Source: Mangrovimicrobium sediminis (lineage in GTDB: Bacteria > Pseudomonadota > Gammaproteobacteria > Pseudomonadales > Halieaceae). From it: a stretch of 64,000 nucleotides of DNA. Every line of letters starts with the position of its first letter. The stretch's first letter is position 1. The notes under the pieces were generated by a model that did not search any database, was not told the DNA's origin, and saw only the letters and a program-made list of their open reading frames with translations. A program made the position numbers and the translations under genes. The stretch lies in assembly GCF_004745945.1 (NCBI RefSeq), contig NZ_SRLE01000009.1:124001-188000 (forward strand), given 5' to 3'. Below are positions 48,219 through 59,426 of this stretch, one piece after another.

Positions 48219-49700
48219 ATGACCGATTCCCTGAAGCCCATTTCCTACGCGATCATCCGCGGCAAGATTCACCACGACAACCTGGTCAGCTTCGGCGGCC
48301 GCGGCGGCGACCTCGAGTTCTACGCGCCAGACCCGCAGACCATCATCGACGAACTGCCGATCCGCAGTCCCAGCGACATGGCGGACATGTACGAGCTGTC
48401 CCTCGACGACGTCATCGACTACCTCGAGGAACTCGGCACGCACCTGGATTTTCGCACCAATGACTACCTGCGCGAGGCGGCCGAGTACAGCTACCAGACC
48501 GCGCCGACCACGCCGCCGATCATCGACGGCTTCTACGCCACGCTGCCGCTGATGTTCAACCGCGAGCGCATCCTGCAATGGGTGGATAACAGCGTCGGCC
48601 GCGAGTACCTGGAAGGTTGGGTGGAAAAGCGCATCAACGGCTCCGACTTCAACGTGCGCGCCTACGGCTCGCGCGCCCTGCACATCGTCGCCGGCAACGG
48701 CCCGACCCTAGGCGCGCTGACCGTGCTGCGCGGTGCGGTGACGCGCAGCGACACGGTGATCAAGGTGCCCTCCAACGACCCGTTCACCACCGGCGCCATC
48801 GTGCGCACCATGGTCGATGTGGCGCCGGACCACCCGATCACCAAACACGTGAGCGTGGCCTACTGGCGCGGCGGCGACGAGGCCTTCGAGAAGAAGCTCT
48901 ACCAGCCGCACAACCTGGAGAAGATCGTCGCCTGGGGCGGGTTCAGCTCGGTCAAGCACGTGACCAAGTACATCCAGCCGGGACTGGAGCTGATCTCGCT
49001 GGACCCGAAACACAGCGCTAGCTTTGTCGGTGAGGGCGGGCTGGAAAGCGAAGAACAGATCATCGAAGTCGGCAAGCGTATCGCCTGCGATGTCGGGGTC
49101 GGCAACCAGGTGGGCTGCGCCAACTGCCGCACGGTGTACGTGATGGGCGGTGAGAGCGACGAGGCCATCGAACGCCTGGTCAAGCTGGGCCACGCGGTGT
49201 ACGACGGTATGCTGGGCCTGCCGGAAGACATGAGCACCAGGCCCAAGCGCTACGACCCGGAGCTGAAATCCCACGTCGATGCCTGCCGGTTGTCGGACGA
49301 TTTTTACGAGGTGATCGGCGGCCAGCAGGGCGAGGGGGCGGTGATCGTCTCCAAAACCTCGGACCCGGTGGACTTCTCCGCCTACCTCGCCGACCGCACC
49401 GTCAACCTGGTGCCCATCGACACGCTGGAGGACTTCCTCGACGCAGTTGACTGCTCCACCCAGACCGTCGGCGTGTACCCGCCGCAGTGGGTCGACGAGG
49501 TGCGCCACAAGGGCGCCCTGCACGGCGGCCAGCGCTTCGTCGAACTCGGCTACAACCTCAACGGCCCGGGCCTGATCGGCCCCCAGGACGGCATCGAACC
49601 CGTGCGCCGCATGGTCAAGTGGATCATCAACGAAAAACCCACCGCCGCCATGACCCCCATGTGGGAATTCAAACCCGGCGAAACCCACCTCGTCGCCTGA
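48219..49700 (+). CDS. LuxC-like acyl-CoA/acyl-protein reductase
   Basis: A 493-residue protein of the LuxC acyl-CoA reductase family (aldehyde-dehydrogenase-like). Indicative segments are ALHIVAGNGPTLGALTVLRG, YWRGGDEAFEKK and VGVGNQVGCANCRTVYVMGG, with the Cys of the last providing the acyl-thioester nucleophile. It should reduce acyl thioesters to aldehydes using NADPH. No luxA or luxB (luciferase) is seen, so the aldehyde is probably used for something other than light, for example wax-ester, alkane or secondary metabolism. Stop is convergent with the MFS gene across a long palindrome. Confidence 0.82.
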   Translation: MTDSLKPISYAIIRGKIHHDNLVSFGGRGGDLEFYAPDPQTIIDELPIRSPSDMADMYELSLDDVIDYLEELGTHLDFRTNDYLREAAEYSYQTAPTTPPIIDGFYATLPLMFNRERILQWVDNSVGREYLEGWVEKRINGSDFNVRAYGSRALHIVAGNGPTLGALTVLRGAVTRSDTVIKVPSNDPFTTGAIVRTMVDVAPDHPITKHVSVAYWRGGDEAFEKKLYQPHNLEKIVAWGGFSSVKHVTKYIQPGLELISLDPKHSASFVGEGGLESEEQIIEVGKRIACDVGVGNQVGCANCRTVYVMGGESDEAIERLVKLGHAVYDGMLGLPEDMSTRPKRYDPELKSHVDACRLSDDFYEVIGGQQGEGAVIVSKTSDPVDFSAYLADRTVNLVPIDTLEDFLDAVDCSTQTVGVYPPQWVDEVRHKGALHGGQRFVELGYNLNGPGLIGPQDGIEPVRRMVKWIINEKPTAAMTPMWEFKPGETHLVA

Positions 49701-49708
49701 AAACCGCA

Positions 49709-49803
49709 GGGGTCAGAGCCCTTTTCCGCTGCTTTTGATGTCCCCCAGCGCTGGGGACGCGCCACCCAGGACATCAAAAACAGCGGAAAAGGGCTCTGAC
49801 CCC
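49709..49803. repeat. 35-bp inverted repeat between convergent genes
   Basis: GGGGTCAGAGCCCTTTTCCG and its continuation (49709-49743) pairs with 49769-49803 with a single mismatch over 35 bases. The 25-base loop contains a small palindrome CCCAGCGCTGGG. It fills the gap between two convergent genes (LuxC-like and MFS) and could be a bidirectional terminator, but its length and sequence recall REP/RAYT-type or MITE-like palindromes. Confidence 0.85.
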
Positions 49804-49806
49804 AGT

Positions 49807-51159
49807 TTATGGCCTCGCTTTGAGGTGCAGGAGGAAGACGGCGGTGGCGACGACGACCAGGGCCATGGAGACGGCCATGGGGCGGGTGCCTTCGCCGAGG
49901 GGGCTGGCCAGGAGGGCGGCGAGCAGGGTGGCGCCGAGGGCTTGGCCGAGCATGCGCACGGTGGTCTGCAGGCTGCCGGCGGCAGCGGCCCGCGACGCCG
50001 GTGCGGTGCCGATGACCAGGCGCGCGGCCGGTGAGAAGAACAGGCCGAAACCACCGCCGCACAACCACAGGCGCCACATGATGCCGAAGGAACCCGCATC
50101 CGCAGGCAGCAGTACCAGGGTCCACAGTCCGAGCAGTGAGACGCCGAGGCCGCTCAGGCACAGCAGCGGAACAGGCAGGCGATCGGAGAGATACCCGGCC
50201 AGCGGCGCGCAGACCATACTCGCCATCGCGTAGGACGCCAGCAACCCTCCGGTAGCCCCGGCGCTATAGCCCAGCTCGTCCTGCAGCAGGAACGGCGCGT
50301 ACAGCAGCAGGGTCATCGAGCCGAGCACGGCAATGAAGTTCGACAGCACTACCAGCGCGAGATCCGGCTGGCGCAAAAGATCGACCGGCAGCACCGGGTG
50401 GTCGCGGCCGCGCTCGCAGCGCACCAGCAACACCGCGGAGACGACCGCCGCGCCCAGCAGCATCCCACCCAGCCAGCCGTGTGGCCCGTGCGTGGCCATC
50501 TCCATACCGGCGATCAGCAGGCCAAAGGTCAGCGCGCAAAACCCGGCGCCGGGCAGGTCGAAGGGCTGCGAGTGCGGCTCAGGTTCGGGCAGCGCGCGGC
50601 TCAGCAAAAGACAGAGCAACGAAAAGGGTACCGCCGCGGAGAACACCCACTGCCAGCTGGCCACGGACAAGACGAGGCCGCCCGCCACCGGCGCCAGCGC
50701 CGTCCCGCTGGCGTTGGCAATCGTATTGATGGCCAGGCCCTGGCCGAGTTGCGCCGCCGGGTACACCAGCCGCAGCAGGCCGAACACCACGCTCATGGCG
50801 GACGCGGTGCCCAGCGCCTGCAGCGAGCGCGCCAGGATCAGCGCAGTGAGGTCGTCGGCCAGGAAACACAGCGCCGCGCCCACGCTGTGCAACACCAGGC
50901 CGGCGCGGAACAGGCGGCGCTGGCCGATGCGGTCGCCGAGGGCGGCCAGCGGCATCAGGGTCATGGCCAGGATCAACTGGTAGACGGTCACCACCAGCAC
51001 CGCGCGCGAGCTGTCGATACCCATGGCCTCGGCCAGCGTCGGCAGTACCACCGCGGCGATCGAGGCGTCAGTCATCAGCATCAGCGAACCGGCGGATATC
51101 GCCACGATGGCCACCCCCCGGCGGGGCCAGGGCAGGCCGCTGACAGCGTGCTCGCTCAT
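49807..51159 (-). CDS. MFS drug-exporter-like transporter
   Basis: A 450-residue major facilitator with 12-14 helices; the start LMLMTDASIAAVVLPTLAEAMGIDSSRAVLVVTVYQL, then LAALGDRIGQRRLFRAGL (motif A), resemble EmrB/QacA-type (DHA2) exporters. Substrate unknown; drugs, acids or metabolites are typical. It begins 13 bases after the stop of the next gene upstream (51173), so the two form an operon. Confidence 0.85.
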   Translation of the reverse strand: MSEHAVSGLPWPRRGVAIVAISAGSLMLMTDASIAAVVLPTLAEAMGIDSSRAVLVVTVYQLILAMTLMPLAALGDRIGQRRLFRAGLVLHSVGAALCFLADDLTALILARSLQALGTASAMSVVFGLLRLVYPAAQLGQGLAINTIANASGTALAPVAGGLVLSVASWQWVFSAAVPFSLLCLLLSRALPEPEPHSQPFDLPGAGFCALTFGLLIAGMEMATHGPHGWLGGMLLGAAVVSAVLLVRCERGRDHPVLPVDLLRQPDLALVVLSNFIAVLGSMTLLLYAPFLLQDELGYSAGATGGLLASYAMASMVCAPLAGYLSDRLPVPLLCLSGLGVSLLGLWTLVLLPADAGSFGIMWRLWLCGGGFGLFFSPAARLVIGTAPASRAAAAGSLQTTVRMLGQALGATLLAALLASPLGEGTRPMAVSMALVVVATAVFLLHLKARP

Positions 51160-51172
51160 GCCGGTGCCGGAC

Positions 51173-52837
51173 TCAGTCCTGCAACTTCAGGCCGTCGTCG
51201 CCGCGGTCCGGGGCATCCTCGCGCCAGCGCACGGAACCGGAGGGGCGATCGAGCCAGCGCTGCACGCGCACCGGCTCGATACCGACGTGCATCTCGCGGG
51301 CGCGCATCAGCAGCGTCATATCGTCCACCGTGCGCCGGTTGCGGTGGCGCAGGTAGTCCAGCCAGGTGGGCAGGCGGTAGGTCTCGGACCACAGCTCCGG
51401 GTCGGCGAGGTTGCGCGACAACGACCAGTCGTAGGCGCCGGTACGCGATCGCACCTGCTGCATCTCGCGCATCAGGTTGTAGAAATCGCGCGCCTTCTCC
51501 GCGGGGATGCGGTACTGCAGCTCGATGCTGATCGGGCCGCTGCGCCCGGTGATCCCCAGCTTCACCTCCGGGTCGTCGAGCACCCGCTCGTCGGATTCGG
51601 TGGACGCGGTGCGGTCGGCGACGCGCAGCACCCGGGTCAGCGCGAGCGAGGCCAGCAGGGTCAGCGCGGAGGCCTGGAAGGTGAGCGGCAGGCCGTAGAT
51701 TTCGGCGAAGTGCCCCCACATCAGCGCGCCCAGGGAAATACCCAGCGTGGTGGCGGCGCTGCAGGTGGCGATCGCCCGGCCCATGACCCAGCGCGGCACG
51801 AACAGTTGCACGGTGATGCTGATGGTGGTGACCACGACCATCCACATCATGCCCGCCACCAGCAGCACTACGAGGTCGAGCACCAGGCTGGTGCTGTGGG
51901 CAAGGATCACCAGCGCCGCCGCGCCGACCACGCAGGTCATGCGCACGATGTTCTCGTTGCCGATGCTCGCGCGCAGGCGCTGCAGTACGAAGATCCCGGA
52001 CACCGCACCCACACCGTAGGCGCCCAGCATCAGGCCGAAGACGCTGGCGTCGCCGCCGATCATGTCCTTGGCCACCAGCGGCAGCAGGGCCTGCAGCGCG
52101 GCGCCGAGGAAGCTGATCACAAACACGCGCATGATGGCGCGGCGCACCGGGCGCATGTTGGCGACGAAGCGCACGCCCGCGTGGATGGAGCGGAACAGCC
52201 CCTCCGGCGGCAGGCGCGAGACCTCCGCCACCCGGTTCCAGCGGTACAGTGAGAACAACATGGGCACGTAGCTGATGGCGTTGATAAAGAACGCCACCGT
52301 CGCCCCCAGCGCGGCGACGATCACCCCGCCCACCGCGGGGCCGACACTGCGCGCCAGGTTGTAGCTGATGTTGTTCAGCGCCACCGCCGGCGCCAGCAGT
52401 TCCTTGGGCACCTGCTCGCCCACCGAGGCGCCGCGCGCCGGCGCGGACAGCGCATTGCCGGAACCGACCATGAAACAGAAGCCGAGCAGCACCCAGGGCG
52501 TGAGCAGGTCGGCGCTGGAGGCCAGGGTCATGAGGGCGGCGGAGACCAGCGCCAGCGAGAAGAACACGATCTGCACCTTGCGCCGGTCGTAGATGTCGGC
52601 CAGCGCCCCGGCGGGCAGCGCGAACAGCGCCATGGGCAGGAAGGTGGCGGTCTGTACCATGGCCACGAAATCCGCGGAGGCGATGCTGGCCATCACCCAG
52701 GCCGAGGCCACCGCCTGGATCAACCCCCCCGCATTGGAGATGGTGTTGCTGATCCACATGTTGCGGAACGTGGTTTCCCCCAGCGGCGCGAAGGTGCCGG
52801 GCTGCGTGGCCTCGCCTTCCGGGGGTTGTGTCGACAT
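51173..52837 (-). CDS. MFS transporter (EntS-like, MFS_3) with C-terminal soluble domain
   Basis: A 554-residue protein: N-terminal 12-helix MFS_3/EntS-like transporter (GETTFRNMWISNTISNAGGLIQAVASAWVM at the start; LFALPAGALADIYDRRKVQI), then a soluble C-terminal region (about residues 440-554, ISIELQYRIPAEKARDFYNLMREMQQVRSRTGAYDW) like an antibiotic-biosynthesis-monooxygenase-type domain, a known arrangement in this family. GGAG precedes the ATG at 52837; the 86-residue upstream extension is rejected. Confidence 0.85.
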   Translation of the reverse strand: MSTQPPEGEATQPGTFAPLGETTFRNMWISNTISNAGGLIQAVASAWVMASIASADFVAMVQTATFLPMALFALPAGALADIYDRRKVQIVFFSLALVSAALMTLASSADLLTPWVLLGFCFMVGSGNALSAPARGASVGEQVPKELLAPAVALNNISYNLARSVGPAVGGVIVAALGATVAFFINAISYVPMLFSLYRWNRVAEVSRLPPEGLFRSIHAGVRFVANMRPVRRAIMRVFVISFLGAALQALLPLVAKDMIGGDASVFGLMLGAYGVGAVSGIFVLQRLRASIGNENIVRMTCVVGAAALVILAHSTSLVLDLVVLLVAGMMWMVVVTTISITVQLFVPRWVMGRAIATCSAATTLGISLGALMWGHFAEIYGLPLTFQASALTLLASLALTRVLRVADRTASTESDERVLDDPEVKLGITGRSGPISIELQYRIPAEKARDFYNLMREMQQVRSRTGAYDWSLSRNLADPELWSETYRLPTWLDYLRHRNRRTVDDMTLLMRAREMHVGIEPVRVQRWLDRPSGSVRWREDAPDRGDDGLKLQD

Positions 52838-52874
52838 GTGTTCTCCGCTGCCCGCCAATGCAAAACAGCCATGA

Positions 52875-54910
<2,036 letters not shown>

Positions 54911-54917
54911 GGCCGGT

Positions 54918-55187
54918 ATGAACGAGACCCGCGACTTGCACGAACAGGTGCGCGAACAGGGCGAACGCAAGCGCCGCGCCGAGCGCGAGCACGACACCCT
55001 GCTCAGCCAGACCATCTACATCGGCACCCTGGGCCTGACCATGGTGCTGCCGATCGTCGGCGGCGCCTACCTCGGCCGCTGGCTGGACGGCATGTCCGAG
55101 GGCTATTCCATGCGCTGGACCCTGAGCCTGCTGCTGCTCGGCGTGGTGCTCGGCGCGGTCAACGTCTACCTGCTGATCCGGGAGTAG
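54918..55187 (+). CDS. atpQ: AtpQ/AtpI-like membrane subunit of N-type ATPase
   Basis: An 89-residue protein: basic N-terminal half, then two membrane helices (about residues 33-50 and 62-85) with the AtpI/AtpQ signature GGAYLGRWLD. These small proteins help assemble the c ring. N-type operons normally have both AtpQ and AtpR here; only this one is present. Confidence 0.8.
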   Translation: MNETRDLHEQVREQGERKRRAEREHDTLLSQTIYIGTLGLTMVLPIVGGAYLGRWLDGMSEGYSMRWTLSLLLLGVVLGAVNVYLLIRE

Positions 55188-55192
55188 CCGAC

Positions 55193-56156
<964 letters not shown>

Positions 56157-56190
56157 ACCGGTCACCCGAGCCCGTCGCGGAGCGCACGCC

Positions 56191-56928
56191 GTGGAACTGA
56201 CCTGGTCGACCTTCATCCTGGAGATCATCAATTTCCTGGTCCTGGTCTGGCTGCTCAAGCGCTTCCTGTACCGCCCGGTGCTGGAGGTCATCGCGCGCAG
56301 GCGCGCGGCCATCGCCGAGGACCTGGCCCAGGCGCGCCAGACCCGCGACGCCGCGCAGGCCAGCCAGGCGCAATACGAAGGCCGCCTGGCGGACTGGGAG
56401 CGCGAGCGCGGCCAGGCGCTGGAGGCCCTGCACCACGAGGTCGAGGCGGAGCGCGCGCGGCGACTCGAAGAAGTCGCCACCGAGGTCGCCGCCGAGCGCG
56501 AGAAAAACCGCGTGCTGCAGGGCCACCGCGACGCGCAGACCGCCGCGCGCCTGCAGGCCGAGGCACTGGACAACGCCGCCGGCTTCGCCGCCCGCCTGCT
56601 CGGCGCCGGTGCCAGTGCCGAACTCGAGGGCCGGCTCATCGACCTGGCACTGGGACAACTGGCAAGCGTGGACACGGACACCCTGGACAACCTGCGCCGT
56701 GAACTGGAACGCGAACCCGGCCCGATCACCGTGGGCAGTGCCTTCGCGCTCGACGCGGCGCGCCGGCAGGCCCTGGAAGCGCGCCTCGATACGCTGTTCC
56801 CGGGCCGCGAACGCAGCTTCGAGCAGCAACCCGAGCTGCTCGCCGGCCTGTGCATCACCGCCGGCGGCTGGCGCCTCGGCCTCAACCTGCGCGACGAACT
56901 GCAGGGCTTTGCCCGGGTGGGCCGGTGA
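56191..56928 (+). CDS. atpF: N-type ATPase, b subunit with long C-terminal extension
   Basis: A 245-residue b subunit: membrane helix at residues 6-28 and a long charged coiled coil to about residue 125, with a further C-terminal domain likely replacing subunit delta, as N-type operons lack a separate delta gene. The GTG start is about 35 bases after atpE. The stop overlaps the alpha GTG (GTGA). Confidence 0.85.
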   Translation: MELTWSTFILEIINFLVLVWLLKRFLYRPVLEVIARRRAAIAEDLAQARQTRDAAQASQAQYEGRLADWERERGQALEALHHEVEAERARRLEEVATEVAAEREKNRVLQGHRDAQTAARLQAEALDNAAGFAARLLGAGASAELEGRLIDLALGQLASVDTDTLDNLRRELEREPGPITVGSAFALDAARRQALEARLDTLFPGRERSFEQQPELLAGLCITAGGWRLGLNLRDELQGFARVGR

Positions 56929-58466
56929 ACGGCGACGAGCGCATCACGCGCCAGCGCGAGTGGCTGGCGCAATACGACCCGCAACTGCGCCTGGCCGAGC
57001 ACGGCACGGTGGTCTCGGTGGGCGACGGCATCGTCTGGATCAACGGCCTGCCCTCCGCCGCCATGGACGACATCATCGCGCTGGCCGACGGCAGCCGCGC
57101 CATGGTCTTCGACCTGCAGGAGGGCGTGGTCGGCGCCGTGCTGCTGCAGGAAACCGAACAGCTGACTTCGGGCACCGCGGCGCAACTCACCGGCCACACC
57201 CTGAGCCTGCCGGTGGGCGACGGCCTGCTCGGGCGCATCATCAACCCGCTGGGCGACCCGCTGGACGACCTCGAGCCCGCGGCGACGGAAACCTGGCAAG
57301 CGATGGAGGCGCCCTCGCCGACCATCATCGAACGCGACTTCGTTACCCAGCCGCTGTACACCGGCATCAAGATCGTCGACAGCATGATTCCCATCGGCCG
57401 CGGCCAGCGCCAGCTGGTGATCGGCGACGAGGGCCTGGGGCGCAGCTCGCTGGCCATGGACACGGTGATCAACCAGCACGGCAAGGACGTGCAGTGCATC
57501 TACGTGCTGATCGGCCAGAAGCGCTCGGCGGCAGTGCAGACCATCACCACCCTGCGCGAGTTCGACGCCCTCGCCTACACCACGGTAGTGCTGGCCGAGG
57601 CCAACACCCTGCCCGGCCTGCAGCACCTGGCGCCCTTCGCCGGCTGCGCCCTGGGCGAGTTCTGGATGCGCCGCGGGCGCGACGTGCTGATCGTCTACGA
57701 CGACCTCTCCACCCACGCGCGCACCTACCGCGAGCTGTCCCTGCTGCTCGGCCGCCCGCCCGGGCGCGAGGCCTATCCGGGCGATATCTTCTCGGTGCAC
57801 GCGCGCCTGCTGGAGCGCGGCACGCGGCTCAACGCCGCCCACGGCGGCGGCAGCATGACCGCCCTGGCCATCGTCGAGACCAACCTCGGGGAGATCGCCG
57901 CCTACATCCCCACCAACCTGATCTCGATCACCGACGGGCAGATCTACCTCGACAAGAACCTGTTCACTTCCGGCTTCCGCCCGGCCATCGATATCTCAGT
58001 CTCGGTGTCGCGCATCGGCGGGCAGGCGCAGCACCCGTGCATCAAGCGCGAGGCCGGGCGCATGAAGCTGGACTACCTGCAATACCTGGAACTGGAGGTG
58101 TTCACGCGCTTCGGCACGCGCCTCGAGGCCTCCATGGAGAAGGCCATCCACCGCGGCCGCCTGCTGCGCGAACTGCTCAAGCAGGACCGCCTGAGTCCGC
58201 TGCCCGCGCGCTTCCAGCTGGCCTGGATGGTGGCCTTCAACGCGGGCCTGCTGGACACCGCCCAGCCCGCCGACGTACCCGGCCTGCTGCAGGCCATCGG
58301 CGCCGGACTGGAGAGCAGCCAGCTCGACCTCGACGCCGAGCGCGACGCCTGGCTGCAGGCACTGCGCAGCTGGTTGCAGGCAGTTGAACCGGAGCCGGCG
58401 GGGGATTCCACCGCCGGGCGTGCTGGAGAAACCGCGCAGGACAGCCACGATGTCGCGCCGGCGTAG
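56925..58466 (+). CDS. atpA: N-type ATPase, F1 alpha subunit with altered P-loop
   Basis: A 513-residue alpha subunit. GTG start overlaps the b stop. The arginine finger is intact in [14 protein letters not shown]. The P-loop, normally GDRQTGKT, is GDEGLGRSS at residues 167-175: the lysine is replaced by Arg173 and the rest is changed too. Alpha sites are non-catalytic, so activity may survive, but nucleotide binding would differ. Confidence 0.92.
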   Translation: MNGDERITRQREWLAQYDPQLRLAEHGTVVSVGDGIVWINGLPSAAMDDIIALADGSRAMVFDLQEGVVGAVLLQETEQLTSGTAAQLTGHTLSLPVGDGLLGRIINPLGDPLDDLEPAATETWQAMEAPSPTIIERDFVTQPLYTGIKIVDSMIPIGRGQRQLVIGDEGLGRSSLAMDTVINQHGKDVQCIYVLIGQKRSAAVQTITTLREFDALAYTTVVLAEANTLPGLQHLAPFAGCALGEFWMRRGRDVLIVYDDLSTHARTYRELSLLLGRPPGREAYPGDIFSVHARLLERGTRLNAAHGGGSMTALAIVETNLGEIAAYIPTNLISITDGQIYLDKNLFTSGFRPAIDISVSVSRIGGQAQHPCIKREAGRMKLDYLQYLELEVFTRFGTRLEASMEKAIHRGRLLRELLKQDRLSPLPARFQLAWMVAFNAGLLDTAQPADVPGLLQAIGAGLESSQLDLDAERDAWLQALRSWLQAVEPEPAGDSTAGRAGETAQDSHDVAPA

Positions 58467-59331
58467 CCTCGAGGCCCACCGCCACAACCTGGCGGAGATC
58501 CGCGAGATCATGAACTCCATGAAGACCCTGGCCTACATGGAAACGCGCAAGCTCGGCCGGCGCCTGGAGGCGCAGCAGGCGGTGGTCGATGCCCAGCGTA
58601 CCGCGGCCGCGGCGCTGCTGCAGGCACACCCGGAACTGCGGCCGCCGCCGGACAGCGCAGGACGCCCGGCGCTGTACCTGCTGCTGGGCAGCGAGCGCGG
58701 CCTGTGCGCGGATTTCAACCAGCGCCTGCTGCGCCACCTGGAAGCCACGCTGCCCGCCGGCACGGGGCCGAGCCACCGTTTCCTGTGCGTCGGCAACAAG
58801 CTCGCCGGGCTGATGGAGGACGACCCGCGGGTGGTCGGTGTGCTCGAGGGCGTGTCGATCGTCGAGGAGATTACCCTGCGCCTGTCGGCGCTGGTGGAGA
58901 CGGTGCTGCGACTGCGCAGCGAACACGCCCTGTTCGGACTGCGCGCAGTGCTGTGCACCGCCGGCGAAGTGCAGGAGCACGCGCTGCTGCCGACCTTTCA
59001 CGACCTGCCCGCGGAAAACCCCGGCGCGGCGCGGCTGCCGCCCCTGCTCAACCAGCCGCCGGAGCTGTGCTTTGCGCAACTCGCGGAGCTGCACCTGCCC
59101 CTGCTGTTGCAGTGGATGCTGCACGCGGCCCTGATGGAAGAGAACCGCCTGCGCGTCAGCCACCTCGACTCCGCCGTGCGCCACCTGGACGACGAGGAGA
59201 CCAACCTCGCCCGGCGCAGCAATATCCTGCGTCAGGAGGAGATCATCGAGGAGATCGAGGTGATACTGCTGAGCGCCGCGAGTATCGCCGCCAACCGCGC
59301 GGCGATGGGATCGGGGAGCGAACCCCGCTAG
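58450..59331 (+). CDS. atpG: N-type ATPase, F1 gamma subunit
   Basis: A 293-residue gamma subunit: N-terminal helix [20 protein letters not shown] and C-terminal helix [29 protein letters not shown] form the rotor coiled coil. The ATG at 58450 overlaps the alpha end by 17 bases. It closes the atp operon. The usual gamma length is 280-300. Confidence 0.9.
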   Translation: MSRRRSLEAHRHNLAEIREIMNSMKTLAYMETRKLGRRLEAQQAVVDAQRTAAAALLQAHPELRPPPDSAGRPALYLLLGSERGLCADFNQRLLRHLEATLPAGTGPSHRFLCVGNKLAGLMEDDPRVVGVLEGVSIVEEITLRLSALVETVLRLRSEHALFGLRAVLCTAGEVQEHALLPTFHDLPAENPGAARLPPLLNQPPELCFAQLAELHLPLLLQWMLHAALMEENRLRVSHLDSAVRHLDDEETNLARRSNILRQEEIIEEIEVILLSAASIAANRAAMGSGSEPR

Positions 59332-59338
59332 TCAGGGC

Positions 59339-59361
59339 CTGGCGAGACAGGGCCTCGCCAG
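59339..59361 (+). terminator. Possible terminator after the atp operon
   Basis: CTGGCGAG-ACAGGGC-CTCGCCAG, an eight-pair stem eight bases after the gamma stop. It lacks a T-run, so a Rho-independent role is weakly supported. Confidence 0.4.
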
Positions 59362-59387
59362 CTGGGGCTCTAGTTAAACGAAGAATG

Positions 59388-59416
59388 CCCCGCGACGGCA
59401 CGGCGCCGACGCGGGG
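59388..59416 (-). terminator. Possible terminator of the TonB-receptor gene
   Basis: On the minus strand CCCCGCG...CGCGGGG forms a stem (59410-59416 with 59388-59394) followed by CATTCTTCGTTT, a T-rich stretch. It lies 11 bases past the TonB-receptor stop. Confidence 0.5.
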
Positions 59417-59426
59417 GTGTGCGCAC

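Noticed and set aside
46577-49700. Bioluminescence operon
   Set aside because: Only LuxC- and LuxE-like genes are present; no luciferase luxA/B, so light production is not supported here.
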